From positions 1 to 64,000 of the forward strand of contig JAFVWY010000009.1 in assembly GCA_017501465.1 (NCBI GenBank): a DNA stretch of 64,000 nucleotides, written 5' to 3'. Each line of letters opens with the position of its first letter. The first letter of the stretch is position 1. The position numbers and the translations under genes are program-made. Of this stretch, positions 55,201 to 62,472 are shown in pieces. This stretch comes from Bacilli bacterium. GTDB lineage: Bacteria > Bacillota_I > Bacilli_A > ML615J-28 > CAG-313. The notes below the pieces were generated by a model. The model searched no databases. It saw only the letters and a program-made list of their open reading frames with translations, and had not been told where the DNA came from.

Positions 55201-55592
55201 AATTAACTCCTGCTGACGTTATTGCTTATGCATTCGACGATGTTGATGGTGACTATTTAAGAACTGCTGAAGCTAACTGGAACTGGTGTGTAATCTCTTG
55301 TGATTACGATCCAGAAGCTGCTGTTCCTGGTGAAGTTTATGAAGGTACTGTTACAGTTTACGATTCAACAAGTAATACTGTAAAAGCTAACTTTACTTTA
55401 GTTGTAACTGGTGTTTCTGTTGAATTACCAGAACAAGATTTCTCTGCTATTGAAGAAAAATTAGATAGTATTTTAGCTGAAGTTCAACAACCAGATGAAC
55501 CTGTTGAAGGCGGATGTATGGCTGCTGCTTATGTTTCAAGCTTTATCGCTGCTGCTGGTTTAGCTCTTCTAATCTTAAAAAAGAGAAACTAA
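52248..55592 (+). CDS. very large Ala-rich surface protein with C-terminal anchor
   Basis: A 1114-aa exported protein, not recognised as a known enzyme. Signal peptide 1-29 (NVSAAEVEEG). The long body is rich in Ala, Tyr, Trp and acidic residues, with many GxY turns; a 24-base repeat (53082-53129) encodes DPVLDxxG twice. An Ig-like domain (about 965-1065, TAPELRLLNRGQLYIEAGSQ, DDVDGDYL) resembles bacterial surface-repeat (DUF5011-like) modules. The C-terminus has a short coiled segment (AIEEKLDSILAEVQQ) and the tail EGGCMAA (C1090), a hydrophobic stretch and KKRN. GCT-biased Ala codons, AGGAGG and a near-ideal promoter indicate high expression under catabolite-type control. It may be a dominant coat or glycan-binding protein. 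Confidence 0.7.
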   Translation: MKKVFACLSAIALMLVAFGFVMQPANVSAAEVEEGKFIEDPTLEEGEIPLYVMNSIRSSFPHLYDFNAQADPNYGLGRDYYWNEIKLSIPQFDENGATGNRYSVYTQGTYDAAKKTAANTKIYLWMLDDEGNVVTATNNNGTHSYNPEGYGPLFGDVSLSGVRYNITGQDIVVNNLYTENGIINGASAEDGFTYGGGHYNTDPIYLIFDGQGKAVRGAAQDGYYNAENAAEYGFNSLLGKKDGVIVIREDVAGGAAVNGLGAADAELDKVQIAVPNPEDPVLDDFGDPVLDENGEPMYNDMYIDGEDPEIVYGTRYVWQWYSEEDFASQEVNTVGYLQEGWLDSRWDYAYADPNGGYVCIKLTTSLGKYDVASDDECRVHNASVRAMEAAGELSAEEAAALLISETENTDPETGVTTITYGVYRSPRVYSLVIPEGAIMYRYGYLDYSGVAVTEMHLGKYCALHEDALLYGRHADYRAYARTYNFTATGLVAENAVVENESYVVREEAGKLVVEVKEGATIVPSEIVSILGMLGGYGIAGVPAPEAGSNVAAVDSYKQSDAAGLEYTMDIDNIPTMRPTQYQYETAKDAAAAFMAAIAAHVGIADYTPENWSGATYGKFTDANIASFFEANPDWNWFKDFFQAAFDERAAADEFTGYTAWAPNGVRFGLHALYGEVKWGSWPYSPDFSKPVSVDITDYSPEVSYRYNTWDEFVADFIADFNAYVYGKDQVTDAVSYWDLSYTADTALQAKQIEFFQTEEWAWFGEELDKGIQASGWTSYGKDHYYYYRCNVYEYLNKTAKTNWPASCGAFHEMADPSWIGTILEKDYYKVKFDTAEYSLFDSFDMVLSVNNTATGIADSITITFQVVKHATPVIKVNQEGLLVKAGQTSINLKDIVSAWDCEYKEGGNGVYGSDISRQYLEFVYPEGFDPQNLKAGDWTVKAVAKSPEDTGVTASTSFVVSVPDVTAPELRLLNRGQLYIEAGSQLTPADVIAYAFDDVDGDYLRTAEANWNWCVISCDYDPEAAVPGEVYEGTVTVYDSTSNTVKANFTLVVTGVSVELPEQDFSAIEEKLDSILAEVQQPDEPVEGGCMAAAYVSSFIAAAGLALLILKKRN
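53082..53129 (+). repeat. 24-bp direct repeat within the surface-protein gene
   Basis: GATCCAGTTCTTGATGA recurs 24 bases apart (53082 and 53106), in frame, giving two DPVLD units and a third degenerate one. Confidence 0.7.
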
Positions 55593-55603
55593 TTAAGTAA
55601 TTA

Positions 55604-55630
55604 GAGGGGGGGTTTATCCCCCTCATTTAT
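55604..55630 (+). terminator. GC-rich hairpin, probable weak terminator
   Basis: GAGGGGG (55604-55610) pairs with CCCCCTC (55618-55624) around a 7-base loop. Only a short AT tail follows, so partial read-through into the next gene (start 55638) is likely. Confidence 0.6.
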
Positions 55631-55637
55631 TAGAAAA

Positions 55638-56615
55638 ATGACTAGTTATTTAAAATTTAATCAATTAGAAAAAGAAGAAGTACTTAATCTTAGAAACTTA
55701 TGGAATGATGAATTAGGTTTTATATTTCCTATTACAGAAGAACTATTTAATCGTAATACATATTTAACAAATGGCTTTTTATTAGATTGTTCTTATGTCG
55801 CAATGTTTGATAATATTCCTGTTGGGTTTATTATTAGTAAAGTATGGAACACAACTAAAGTTGATGGTTTATATGAAAAAACTGGTTGGATTAGTTTAAT
55901 TTATGTGTCAAAAAAATATCGAAAACAAGGCATTGGTTCTAAATTAATTTCGCTTGTTGAAAGTGATTTTAAAGACTTAGGTATTTCAAAAATTAATTTA
56001 GGGAAAGATTATCAAAACTTTTTCCCAGGTCTACCAAAAGACCTTAAAGAACATTTAGATTGGTTTACAAAAAGAGGATATACAGCTCTTTATGAAACTA
56101 ATGATTTAGTAAATTTAAACCTAAATCAAAATCTTTTAAATTTAGAATTTAAATCTGATAACAAATATGATATTAGATTATGTACAAAAGACGATTTTCC
56201 AGAATTAATAAGATTTATGGAAAAGAATTTTCCTGGTCGTTGGTTAGTAGAACTTAAAGACTACATTAAAAATAATGGCACAGGAAGTGAATTTGTTGTT
56301 TGTGTAAACAACAAAAAAAGAATCTGTGGTTTTTGTAAAATAGGTTCTTATAAAACGCCAATTGAATTAATAAGTTTTAGTCTTACATGGCGCCATCGCT
56401 TTTTAAGACTAGGAGGAATTGGCCCTTTAGGTGTTGATTCAGATTTCAGAAGACAAAACATTGCTTATAATATGATCGTTTTTTCAGTTAATTATTTAAA
56501 GTCAATAGGCTCTAATGCATTAATTATTGATTGGACAAATTTAATAAGCTTTTATAGAAAATTTGGATTTGAAATTTGGAAAACATATATTTACATTGAA
56601 AAAAATTTAAATTAA
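55638..56615 (+). CDS. tandem-domain GNAT acetyltransferase 2
   Basis: A 325-aa cytosolic protein with two GNAT folds. The first (about 10-155) has WISLIYVSKKYRKQGIGSKL; the second (about 170-320) has LGPLGVDSDFRRQNIAYNMI, whose acetyl-CoA loop departs from R-x-x-G-x-G/A (RRQNIA). The layout matches the GNAT product encoded at 21882, and both lie next to amino-sugar genes, so they may be distant paralogues. The N-terminal module seems the active one. The ribosome site is weak, so translation may depend on read-through from the surface-protein gene. The substrate is unknown. Confidence 0.72.
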   Translation: MTSYLKFNQLEKEEVLNLRNLWNDELGFIFPITEELFNRNTYLTNGFLLDCSYVAMFDNIPVGFIISKVWNTTKVDGLYEKTGWISLIYVSKKYRKQGIGSKLISLVESDFKDLGISKINLGKDYQNFFPGLPKDLKEHLDWFTKRGYTALYETNDLVNLNLNQNLLNLEFKSDNKYDIRLCTKDDFPELIRFMEKNFPGRWLVELKDYIKNNGTGSEFVVCVNNKKRICGFCKIGSYKTPIELISFSLTWRHRFLRLGGIGPLGVDSDFRRQNIAYNMIVFSVNYLKSIGSNALIIDWTNLISFYRKFGFEIWKTYIYIEKNLN

Positions 56616-56631
56616 TAAAAGGAGATAAAAA

Positions 56632-58260
56632 ATGAAAAGATTTTGGCAATTTTTAATTGTTATGCTTTTTGCTTTTGCTATCGTTGGTTGCGGTGGCGGC
56701 GGCGGTGGCGATGACACTGGCGGCGATCAACCTGGTGAAACACCTCATACACATCAATACGTTAATGGCGTATGTGATTGTGGTGCAAAAGAACCAGCTA
56801 GCAATCTAACTTGTGCTGAAGATCCAACACAAGCTAAATGTTCTGACCCAGCTACTTGGGATTGGAATTACAACCGTTTCGGTTATGATGGAAAAGGTGC
56901 TATCATTAAATTATTACATGGTGCTCCTGAAGAAGTTGACCCTGAAAATACAGGTTTCACTGGTTCAAGAAAAGAAGAAAAACAACTTCAATTATTTGAT
57001 ATCGAACAAGCTTATAAAATTGACTTAGTTATCGAAAAATTCCCAGATGCTGCTGCATGGGGACCTGACCGTGTTGCTTGGATTAATGGTTTAGCTGAAA
57101 CTAATACTACTGATAAAGGTGATATCTTCGCTATTTCTTCTGACTGGGTACCTAGTCTTGCTGAAGGTAAATCAATCGCTGTTTTAGAAACTATTAAAGT
57201 TAATAGTTCTACAAAACAATACGATCAAAAAGGTGGTATTTTTACTCAATTAAATTACACTCAACCTCAAGAAAAATTAAAACAATACCGTGTTTCTTCT
57301 AACGTTTATGGTTATTCAAATGGCGAAAGTCATGCTGACTTCTTCTTATACTATAACCAAGACTTAGTAAATGATTATCAATTAGAAGACCCAGCTACAT
57401 TATGGAATAATGGCGAATGGGATTGGGCTAAATTCATGGAATATCTAAGAACTGCTCAAGCTGCTTTCGGTGCTGCTGAAACTTCTGGTATGTATGCATT
57501 TGGTGGATGGGTAAATGAAGTTGCTCGTGGTGTACTTGCTGCACGTGGTGGTAAATTCGTTGACTTAGAAGCTGAACAAGTATTATTCAAAAATCAAACA
57601 GTTGTTAACATGTATGAAGATTTAAGACAAATCAAACGTGAAGGTATGTGGGCATCTGCTACTGGTGACGTATGTCCTGGTTTCACTGCTGGTACTCAAT
57701 TATTCCAACCTGCACAATTATGGTTCTTATCAAGTACTCAAAGATTTGCTTCTGCTGATCCAAATAGTCCAACTTGCGATTTCGATATCTCTGTAGTTCC
57801 TTATCCAACAGCTACAGGTGATGGTATGAATAAAGCTTCTTACACAATCCCTATGGGTAGTGATTCTGGTTATGCAATTCGTAACATCGCTTCTGCTGAA
57901 AGTGGATTAACTGCTGAAGTATTAGTTAACATCATTGATGACTTCTCAAGAGGTCTTCGTCCTGAATTCTCAGCTGAAGATATGACTGATGAAGAAGCAT
58001 ACAGATTATTCTTAAAGAAGAGAATCACTTCTGAACAATCTATCGAAGCTATCATGAGTGTTGAAAACAACTTATCTAAATATGGTTATACTGACTATTT
58101 AGACGTTGTTTCTAAATCTTTAGGTAACGGTTCTGACTGGCAAGGTGCTGGTTTCTATACTTGGGGTCTAAAACTTCTTGACTTAGAACAAGACGTTGCT
58201 CAAATTCTTAGCTCTTACCATGAACAATATCAAAATAAATTAAAGGAATTAATCGCATAA
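56632..58260 (+). CDS. ABC transporter solute-binding lipoprotein
   Basis: A 542-aa lipoprotein. Lipobox VGC (C20) is followed by a Gly/Asp-rich tether, then from H39 the mini-domain HTHQYVNGVCDCGAKEP. A family-1-like extracellular binding fold follows (GAIIKLLHGAPEE, DLVIEKFPDAAAWGPDRVAW, DFFLYYNQDLVNDYQLEDPA, NNGEWDWAKFMEYLRTAQ, AIRNIASAESGL). The NxGEWxWxxF pattern is common in oligosaccharide-binding proteins. It captures a sugar for an ABC importer. No permease gene adjoins, so it may serve the pair at 44582-46892. Optimised codons and AAAGGAGAT suggest strong expression. Confidence 0.87.
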   Translation: MKRFWQFLIVMLFAFAIVGCGGGGGGDDTGGDQPGETPHTHQYVNGVCDCGAKEPASNLTCAEDPTQAKCSDPATWDWNYNRFGYDGKGAIIKLLHGAPEEVDPENTGFTGSRKEEKQLQLFDIEQAYKIDLVIEKFPDAAAWGPDRVAWINGLAETNTTDKGDIFAISSDWVPSLAEGKSIAVLETIKVNSSTKQYDQKGGIFTQLNYTQPQEKLKQYRVSSNVYGYSNGESHADFFLYYNQDLVNDYQLEDPATLWNNGEWDWAKFMEYLRTAQAAFGAAETSGMYAFGGWVNEVARGVLAARGGKFVDLEAEQVLFKNQTVVNMYEDLRQIKREGMWASATGDVCPGFTAGTQLFQPAQLWFLSSTQRFASADPNSPTCDFDISVVPYPTATGDGMNKASYTIPMGSDSGYAIRNIASAESGLTAEVLVNIIDDFSRGLRPEFSAEDMTDEEAYRLFLKKRITSEQSIEAIMSVENNLSKYGYTDYLDVVSKSLGNGSDWQGAGFYTWGLKLLDLEQDVAQILSSYHEQYQNKLKELIA

Positions 58261-58279
58261 TTTATCATTGGTAAAAATA

Positions 58280-58317
58280 ATAGGAAAGTTCAATTGAACT
58301 TTCCTATTTTCTTTTTT
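58280..58317 (+). terminator. Rho-independent terminator
   Basis: A 28-base perfect palindrome (58280-58307, containing AGGAAAGTTCAA) with a T-rich tail, after the binding-protein gene. Confidence 0.85.
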
Positions 58318-58325
58318 AATATTCA

Positions 58326-58354
58326 TTTACTTTTTTAAAGTGTTATGATAAAAT
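58326..58354 (+). promoter_or_regulatory. promoter of the NamZ-MupG-AnmK-MurQ unit
   Basis: TTTACT (58326-58331), a 17-bp spacer and TAAAAT (58349-58354) preceded by TGA (extended -10). It is nearly the same as the promoter at 20754. Confidence 0.75.
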
Positions 58355-58376
58355 ATAGAAGAAGAAGGTATAAAAT

Positions 58377-59054
58377 ATGGATTTTGAAAAAAGGGCAAAT
58401 TCGAAAGCATCAAGATTTTTTGAATGGCTTTTCGCAATTGTAATAATTAATTTATTTAGTATCGTGTTTTCTATTTTTATCATTACATTATTACCAGCTG
58501 TTGTCGCATCGTATGCTACAATATCTGATTTTAAAGAACATGGTACGCATCGTGTGATTAGAAGATACTTTTCTAATTTTTGGAAATATATTGAAAAATC
58601 ATTTTTGACTGGAATTTTATTAATCGTAATACTAGTTGTTGCGGTTTTCTCTATGTCATTTTATCGTAATCATTTTGATGTAGATAATGTTGTTGGTCAA
58701 ATTGGTTATTGGATAATGTTAATAGTATTATTTGTATTATTATTACTTAGTTTACATATTCCACTTTTAATAGTTAAGTTTCCAAAGTTTACTATTATGG
58801 ACACAATTAAAATGTCTATGTTTATTTGTTTTAGATACATCTTATCGACTATTACAATACTAGTTTGTGATATTGTAATGATAGTTGGTGTTCTAGCATT
58901 ACCTATATGGGTATTTATTGGTATCTCTTTACCAATTGTTGTAGTTTTAAAATTTACTGAACCTACATATTACTATTTAAAGAAAATAGATATAGAAGGT
59001 ATTATCGAAAAATCAAAGGAGATAGAAAATGAAGAAGACGATTTTAGGGATTGA
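58377..59054 (+). CDS. DUF624 (YesL-like) membrane protein 2
   Basis: A 225-aa protein with five or six hydrophobic segments (LFAIVIINLFSIVFSIFII, then ITLLPAVVASYATISDFKEH, the DUF624-type short motif). It is related to the protein encoded at 46915. It starts the MurNAc-utilisation unit and overlaps namZ by 26 bp. It ends with the only TGA stop noticed in the window. Its role, presumably linked to transport, is unknown. Confidence 0.78.
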   Translation: MDFEKRANSKASRFFEWLFAIVIINLFSIVFSIFIITLLPAVVASYATISDFKEHGTHRVIRRYFSNFWKYIEKSFLTGILLIVILVVAVFSMSFYRNHFDVDNVVGQIGYWIMLIVLFVLLLLSLHIPLLIVKFPKFTIMDTIKMSMFICFRYILSTITILVCDIVMIVGVLALPIWVFIGISLPIVVVLKFTEPTYYYLKKIDIEGIIEKSKEIENEEDDFRD

Positions 59055-60171
59055 AAGAGTAGATGAATTTAAAGAGTTATTTGAAGGAAAACGTGTTGGA
59101 TTAATTACAAACCCAACTGGTATTGATTCTAATTTTAAATCAAGTATTGATATCTTATTAGAAAAAACCAATTTAGTAGCATTATTTTCACCTGAACATG
59201 GTGTTAGAGCTGATATTCAAGCTGGTATGAAATTAGATACTTATATTGATCAAGAAACTAATTTACCAGTATATAGTCTATATGGTAAAAATAAAAAACC
59301 AACTGAAGAAATGATGAATCAATTAGACATAATGAGTATTGATGTTCAAGACTGTGGTAGTAGATATTATACATTTATTTATACAATGGTATATTCAATG
59401 ATGGCATGTCAAGAATACAATAAAACATTTGTAGTGTTTGATAGACCAAATCCAATTGGTGGCGAAAAAGTTGAAGGTAATATTTTAGATATTAAATACC
59501 GTTCATTTGTTGGGTATTATCCAATTGTTCAACGTCATGGCATGACAATAGGAGAACTTGCTAAATTATTTAATGAAGAATTTGGTATTGGATGTAATTT
59601 AGTAGTAATTCCAATGAAGAACTATGAAAGATGGATGAGTTTTGAAGATACTCACCTTCCATGGGTTGTTCCTACACCAAACCTACCTACAATTAATACT
59701 GCATACACATATAACACAACATGTGTATTTGAAGGAACAAATGTTGCAGAAGGAAGAGGAACAACAACTCCATTTGAACTTGTTGGTGCACCATGGATTA
59801 AGAGTGAAAAACTTGCTAGAGACTTAAATAAATATAACTTACCTGGCGTTTATTTTAGACCACAATACTTTACACCAACTTTTTCTAAATATCAAAATGA
59901 ATTATGTGGTGGTGTATTTGTTCATGTAACAGATAGAAAAACTTTTAATTCAATGAAAACAAGTTGGGTAATGTTAGAAGAAATCAGAAGAAATTATAAA
60001 GAATTTGTGGTTAATAAACCATATGTTGAAGGACGTCCTAGTTTATTTGAATTTGAAGTAGGATGTGACTACATGATTGATCAAAGATATTCTTTAGAAG
60101 AAGAATTAGAATTATTAGATCAAGATGCTAAAAAATTTGAAGAAATTAGAAAACCATATTTAATTTACTAA
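59029..60171 (+). CDS. namZ: exo-beta-N-acetylmuramidase NamZ (DUF1343), cytoplasmic
   Basis: A 380-aa enzyme. The B. subtilis homologue YbbC/NamZ releases MurNAc from the non-reducing end of peptide-free glycan. Family motifs are GKRVGLITNPTGID, LFSPEHGVRADIQAG (conserved Glu-His), MSIDVQDCGSRYYTFIYTM, VFDRPNPIGG, PTPNLPTINTAYTY and EGTNVAEGRGTT. It begins directly with MKKTILGIERVDEF, so there is no signal peptide, in contrast to the exported B. subtilis protein. It is followed 12 bp later by mupG. Substrate would have to be imported. Confidence 0.92.
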   Translation: MKKTILGIERVDEFKELFEGKRVGLITNPTGIDSNFKSSIDILLEKTNLVALFSPEHGVRADIQAGMKLDTYIDQETNLPVYSLYGKNKKPTEEMMNQLDIMSIDVQDCGSRYYTFIYTMVYSMMACQEYNKTFVVFDRPNPIGGEKVEGNILDIKYRSFVGYYPIVQRHGMTIGELAKLFNEEFGIGCNLVVIPMKNYERWMSFEDTHLPWVVPTPNLPTINTAYTYNTTCVFEGTNVAEGRGTTTPFELVGAPWIKSEKLARDLNKYNLPGVYFRPQYFTPTFSKYQNELCGGVFVHVTDRKTFNSMKTSWVMLEEIRRNYKEFVVNKPYVEGRPSLFEFEVGCDYMIDQRYSLEEELELLDQDAKKFEEIRKPYLIY

Positions 60172-60183
60172 TTTAGGTGAAGT

Positions 60184-61227
60184 ATGTCTATATTAAAAGG
60201 TTTGTCTATATATTCTGGTTTAAAAGATTACACGATAGATGAAAACTTAAAATATATTAAGCTTGCTAAAGAAATAGGTATTGATTTTTTCTTTACATCT
60301 TGTCATATTGATGAGGCTGTTTTAAATGAAGATTTCTTTAAGATATTAAAATATTGTAAAGAAATTAATATGCAGCTGGTTGTTGATGTTAACAAGAATG
60401 CATATGAATTAATTAAAGAATATAAAGATTTTATTGTCTTTAGATTAGACTATGGTTTTAGTATTGATGAGATTGTATGGATGAGTCATAATTATGATTT
60501 AATCGAACTTAATGCTTCTTGTATGACTAAAGAATATTTAAATAAATTAAAAGCACATAATGCTAATATGAGTCATATTAGAGTAAGTTACAATTTTTAT
60601 CCAAAAAGATATACAGGCTTTGATATATATAAAGTTAAAGAATTAAATGAACTATATAAAGATTATGGATTAAAGATTTTAGCATATCTACCATCTAATA
60701 GTAATAAACGTCCACCTCTTTATGATGGACTACCTAGCGTTGAACGACATCGTTATTTAGATTTAAATATATCTTGTTATGAATTAATAGCTGTAGGCTG
60801 TGATGGTGTTTGTATTGGCGATGCATATGCAAGTAAAGAAGATATTAATACTTTAGTTAATATCAGTAGTGAATACTATGTAATTCCAATTGAAGTTTTT
60901 GATAATTTAAATAATGAACTAGATGTTTTAAAAGATGTTCATCGCTTACGTATTGATGAGAGTCCTTATATGAAAAGATCATCTACTAAAAGAGGCGTAA
61001 AAGTAGAACCTAATAATACTATTAACCCCATATTACCTTATATGATAACTATTGATAATGCTTTATATCAAAGATATGTAGGTGAGGTTGGTATTGCAAC
61101 TAAAGAAATGGAAAACAAAGGTTTTGTTAATGTAGTTGGTAATGTTTTAAATGATGCAAAAACTTTAGTTGATTTAATTAAACCAAGTAGTAAAATAGTC
61201 TTTAAGATTGTCAACAAAGAAAAATAA
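60184..61227 (+). CDS. mupG: 6-phospho-N-acetylmuramidase MupG (DUF871)
   Basis: A 347-aa cytosolic enzyme. S. aureus MupG cleaves MurNAc-6P-GlcNAc into MurNAc-6P and GlcNAc. The DUF871 architecture is visible: an N-terminal TIM barrel (about 1-225) with LSIYSGLKDYTIDENLKYI, FFTSCHIDE, FRLDYGFSIDEI, HNFYP-like VSYNFYPKRYTGFD and GLPSVERHRYLD. A cyclophilin-like C-terminal domain (about 240-347) includes RGVKVEPNNT. In S. aureus it is encoded with the PTS MurP that makes its phosphorylated substrate, but no PTS gene occurs here. Confidence 0.9.
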   Translation: MSILKGLSIYSGLKDYTIDENLKYIKLAKEIGIDFFFTSCHIDEAVLNEDFFKILKYCKEINMQLVVDVNKNAYELIKEYKDFIVFRLDYGFSIDEIVWMSHNYDLIELNASCMTKEYLNKLKAHNANMSHIRVSYNFYPKRYTGFDIYKVKELNELYKDYGLKILAYLPSNSNKRPPLYDGLPSVERHRYLDLNISCYELIAVGCDGVCIGDAYASKEDINTLVNISSEYYVIPIEVFDNLNNELDVLKDVHRLRIDESPYMKRSSTKRGVKVEPNNTINPILPYMITIDNALYQRYVGEVGIATKEMENKGFVNVVGNVLNDAKTLVDLIKPSSKIVFKIVNKEK

Positions 61228-61273
61228 GGATATGAGTGCTAGAATTAAAAATTAGCGTTAAAATTTAGCCATT

Positions 61274-61298
61274 TTCGAACTTTTATCTAAAGTTTGAA
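61274..61298. promoter_or_regulatory. inverted repeat upstream of anmK
   Basis: TTCGAACTTT (61274-61283) and AAAGTTTGAA (61289-61298) form 10-base arms with one mismatch around a 5-base spacer, directly before the AAGGAG site. It could be an operator or an RNA hairpin near the ribosome site. There is no T run, so it is not a terminator. Confidence 0.4.
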
Positions 61299-61311
61299 TA
61301 AGGAGTAATAT

Positions 61312-62460
61312 ATGTTTGAAATAATTAATAAAAAAATACTAAGTATTGGATTAATGAGTGGAACAAGCTTAGATGGTGTGGATGTTGCCTTAGTTGAACA
61401 CTATAATAATACCCATAAACTTCTTAAGTTTAAATCTTATCCATATTCTAATGAGTTAAAAGAAAAAATATTAAAAGCATCTAATTTAGATACTTCTAAT
61501 ATTCAATTAATTTGTAGTTTAAATAAAGAGCTTGGTATTGTGTATAAAGATGCTGTAGAACAATTTTTAGTTGATACTAATACAAATATTGATGATATTT
61601 ATTTTATTAGTAATCATGGTCAAACTGTTTGGCATAATCCAATTGAAACAAAAGACTTTAAATCTTCTACTTTACAGCTAGGTGATGCATCTGTTTTAGC
61701 ATATCACTTTAATAAAATAGTTGTGTATGATTTTAGAAGTTTAGATATTTCAGCAGGTGGTATTGGTGCTCCACTTGTACCTATTGTTAATTATTTATTG
61801 TTTAAAGAGTTAGCTCCTGTTATATTTTTAAATATAGGTGGTATTAGTAATATTACATATATTAGTAATACTAAAGATGTAAAAGATGTTGTAGCATTTG
61901 ATACAGGTCCTGGAAATATGGTGATTGATGGATTAATGAAAGAGTTGTATGATTTGCCATATGATGATGAAGGTAAAACTGCTTTTAAGGGTATGGTATC
62001 TTTAAAATTATTATCATATTTATTAGATGATGAGTATTATAATTTAGATTATCCAAAATCCACAGGAAGAGAAAAATATAGTAAAACATATATATGTAGT
62101 TTATTAGAATACGCTAAAGAATTAAATTTAAATAAAGAAGATATTATTGCTACAGCAACTTATCTTACTGCATATGTAACGAAGATGCAGATAAAAAAAT
62201 ATTTTAAAGACTTTAATGGCACTTTACTTGTAAGTGGTGGTGGTGCTTTTAATAAATATATTTTAGAATCTTTAAAAGATGAAAAGTATACAGTTAAAAC
62301 AGTTGATGAACAAAATATTAATAGCGAAGGATTAGAAGCTTATTCATTTTCTATTTTAGGATATTTAAGACTTACTAATCAAGCGAGTAATTTGATGAAA
62401 GTAACAGGAGCAAATTCTTCTGTTTCCCTTGGTAGTATCATTCTACCACCAAGAATTTAG
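61312..62460 (+). CDS. anmK: anhydro-N-acetylmuramic acid kinase
   Basis: A 382-aa cytosolic sugar kinase of the ASKHA fold. It opens and phosphorylates 1,6-anhydroMurNAc to MurNAc-6-P. Motifs: IGLMSGTSLDGVDVALVE (phosphate-1 region), SNHGQTVWHNP, QLGDASVLAY, VYDFRSLDISAGGIGAPLVP (catalytic Asp region), FLNIGGISNITYI, FDTGPGNMVIDGL and LLVSGGGAFN. Length is normal (about 370-390). It lies 84 bp after mupG, the largest gap in this unit, with an inverted repeat in it. AnmK is typical of Gram-negative recyclers, so here it implies uptake of lytic-transglycosylase products. Confidence 0.95.
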   Translation: MFEIINKKILSIGLMSGTSLDGVDVALVEHYNNTHKLLKFKSYPYSNELKEKILKASNLDTSNIQLICSLNKELGIVYKDAVEQFLVDTNTNIDDIYFISNHGQTVWHNPIETKDFKSSTLQLGDASVLAYHFNKIVVYDFRSLDISAGGIGAPLVPIVNYLLFKELAPVIFLNIGGISNITYISNTKDVKDVVAFDTGPGNMVIDGLMKELYDLPYDDEGKTAFKGMVSLKLLSYLLDDEYYNLDYPKSTGREKYSKTYICSLLEYAKELNLNKEDIIATATYLTAYVTKMQIKKYFKDFNGTLLVSGGGAFNKYILESLKDEKYTVKTVDEQNINSEGLEAYSFSILGYLRLTNQASNLMKVTGANSSVSLGSIILPPRI

Positions 62461-62472
62461 GTGAGGTAAAAT

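Noticed and set aside
59025-59060. Mycoplasma genetic code (TGA as Trp)
   Set aside because: All visible Trp codons are TGG, and the single TGA gives a sensible end for the DUF624 protein overlapping namZ. Reading through would add only about six residues and is not required.
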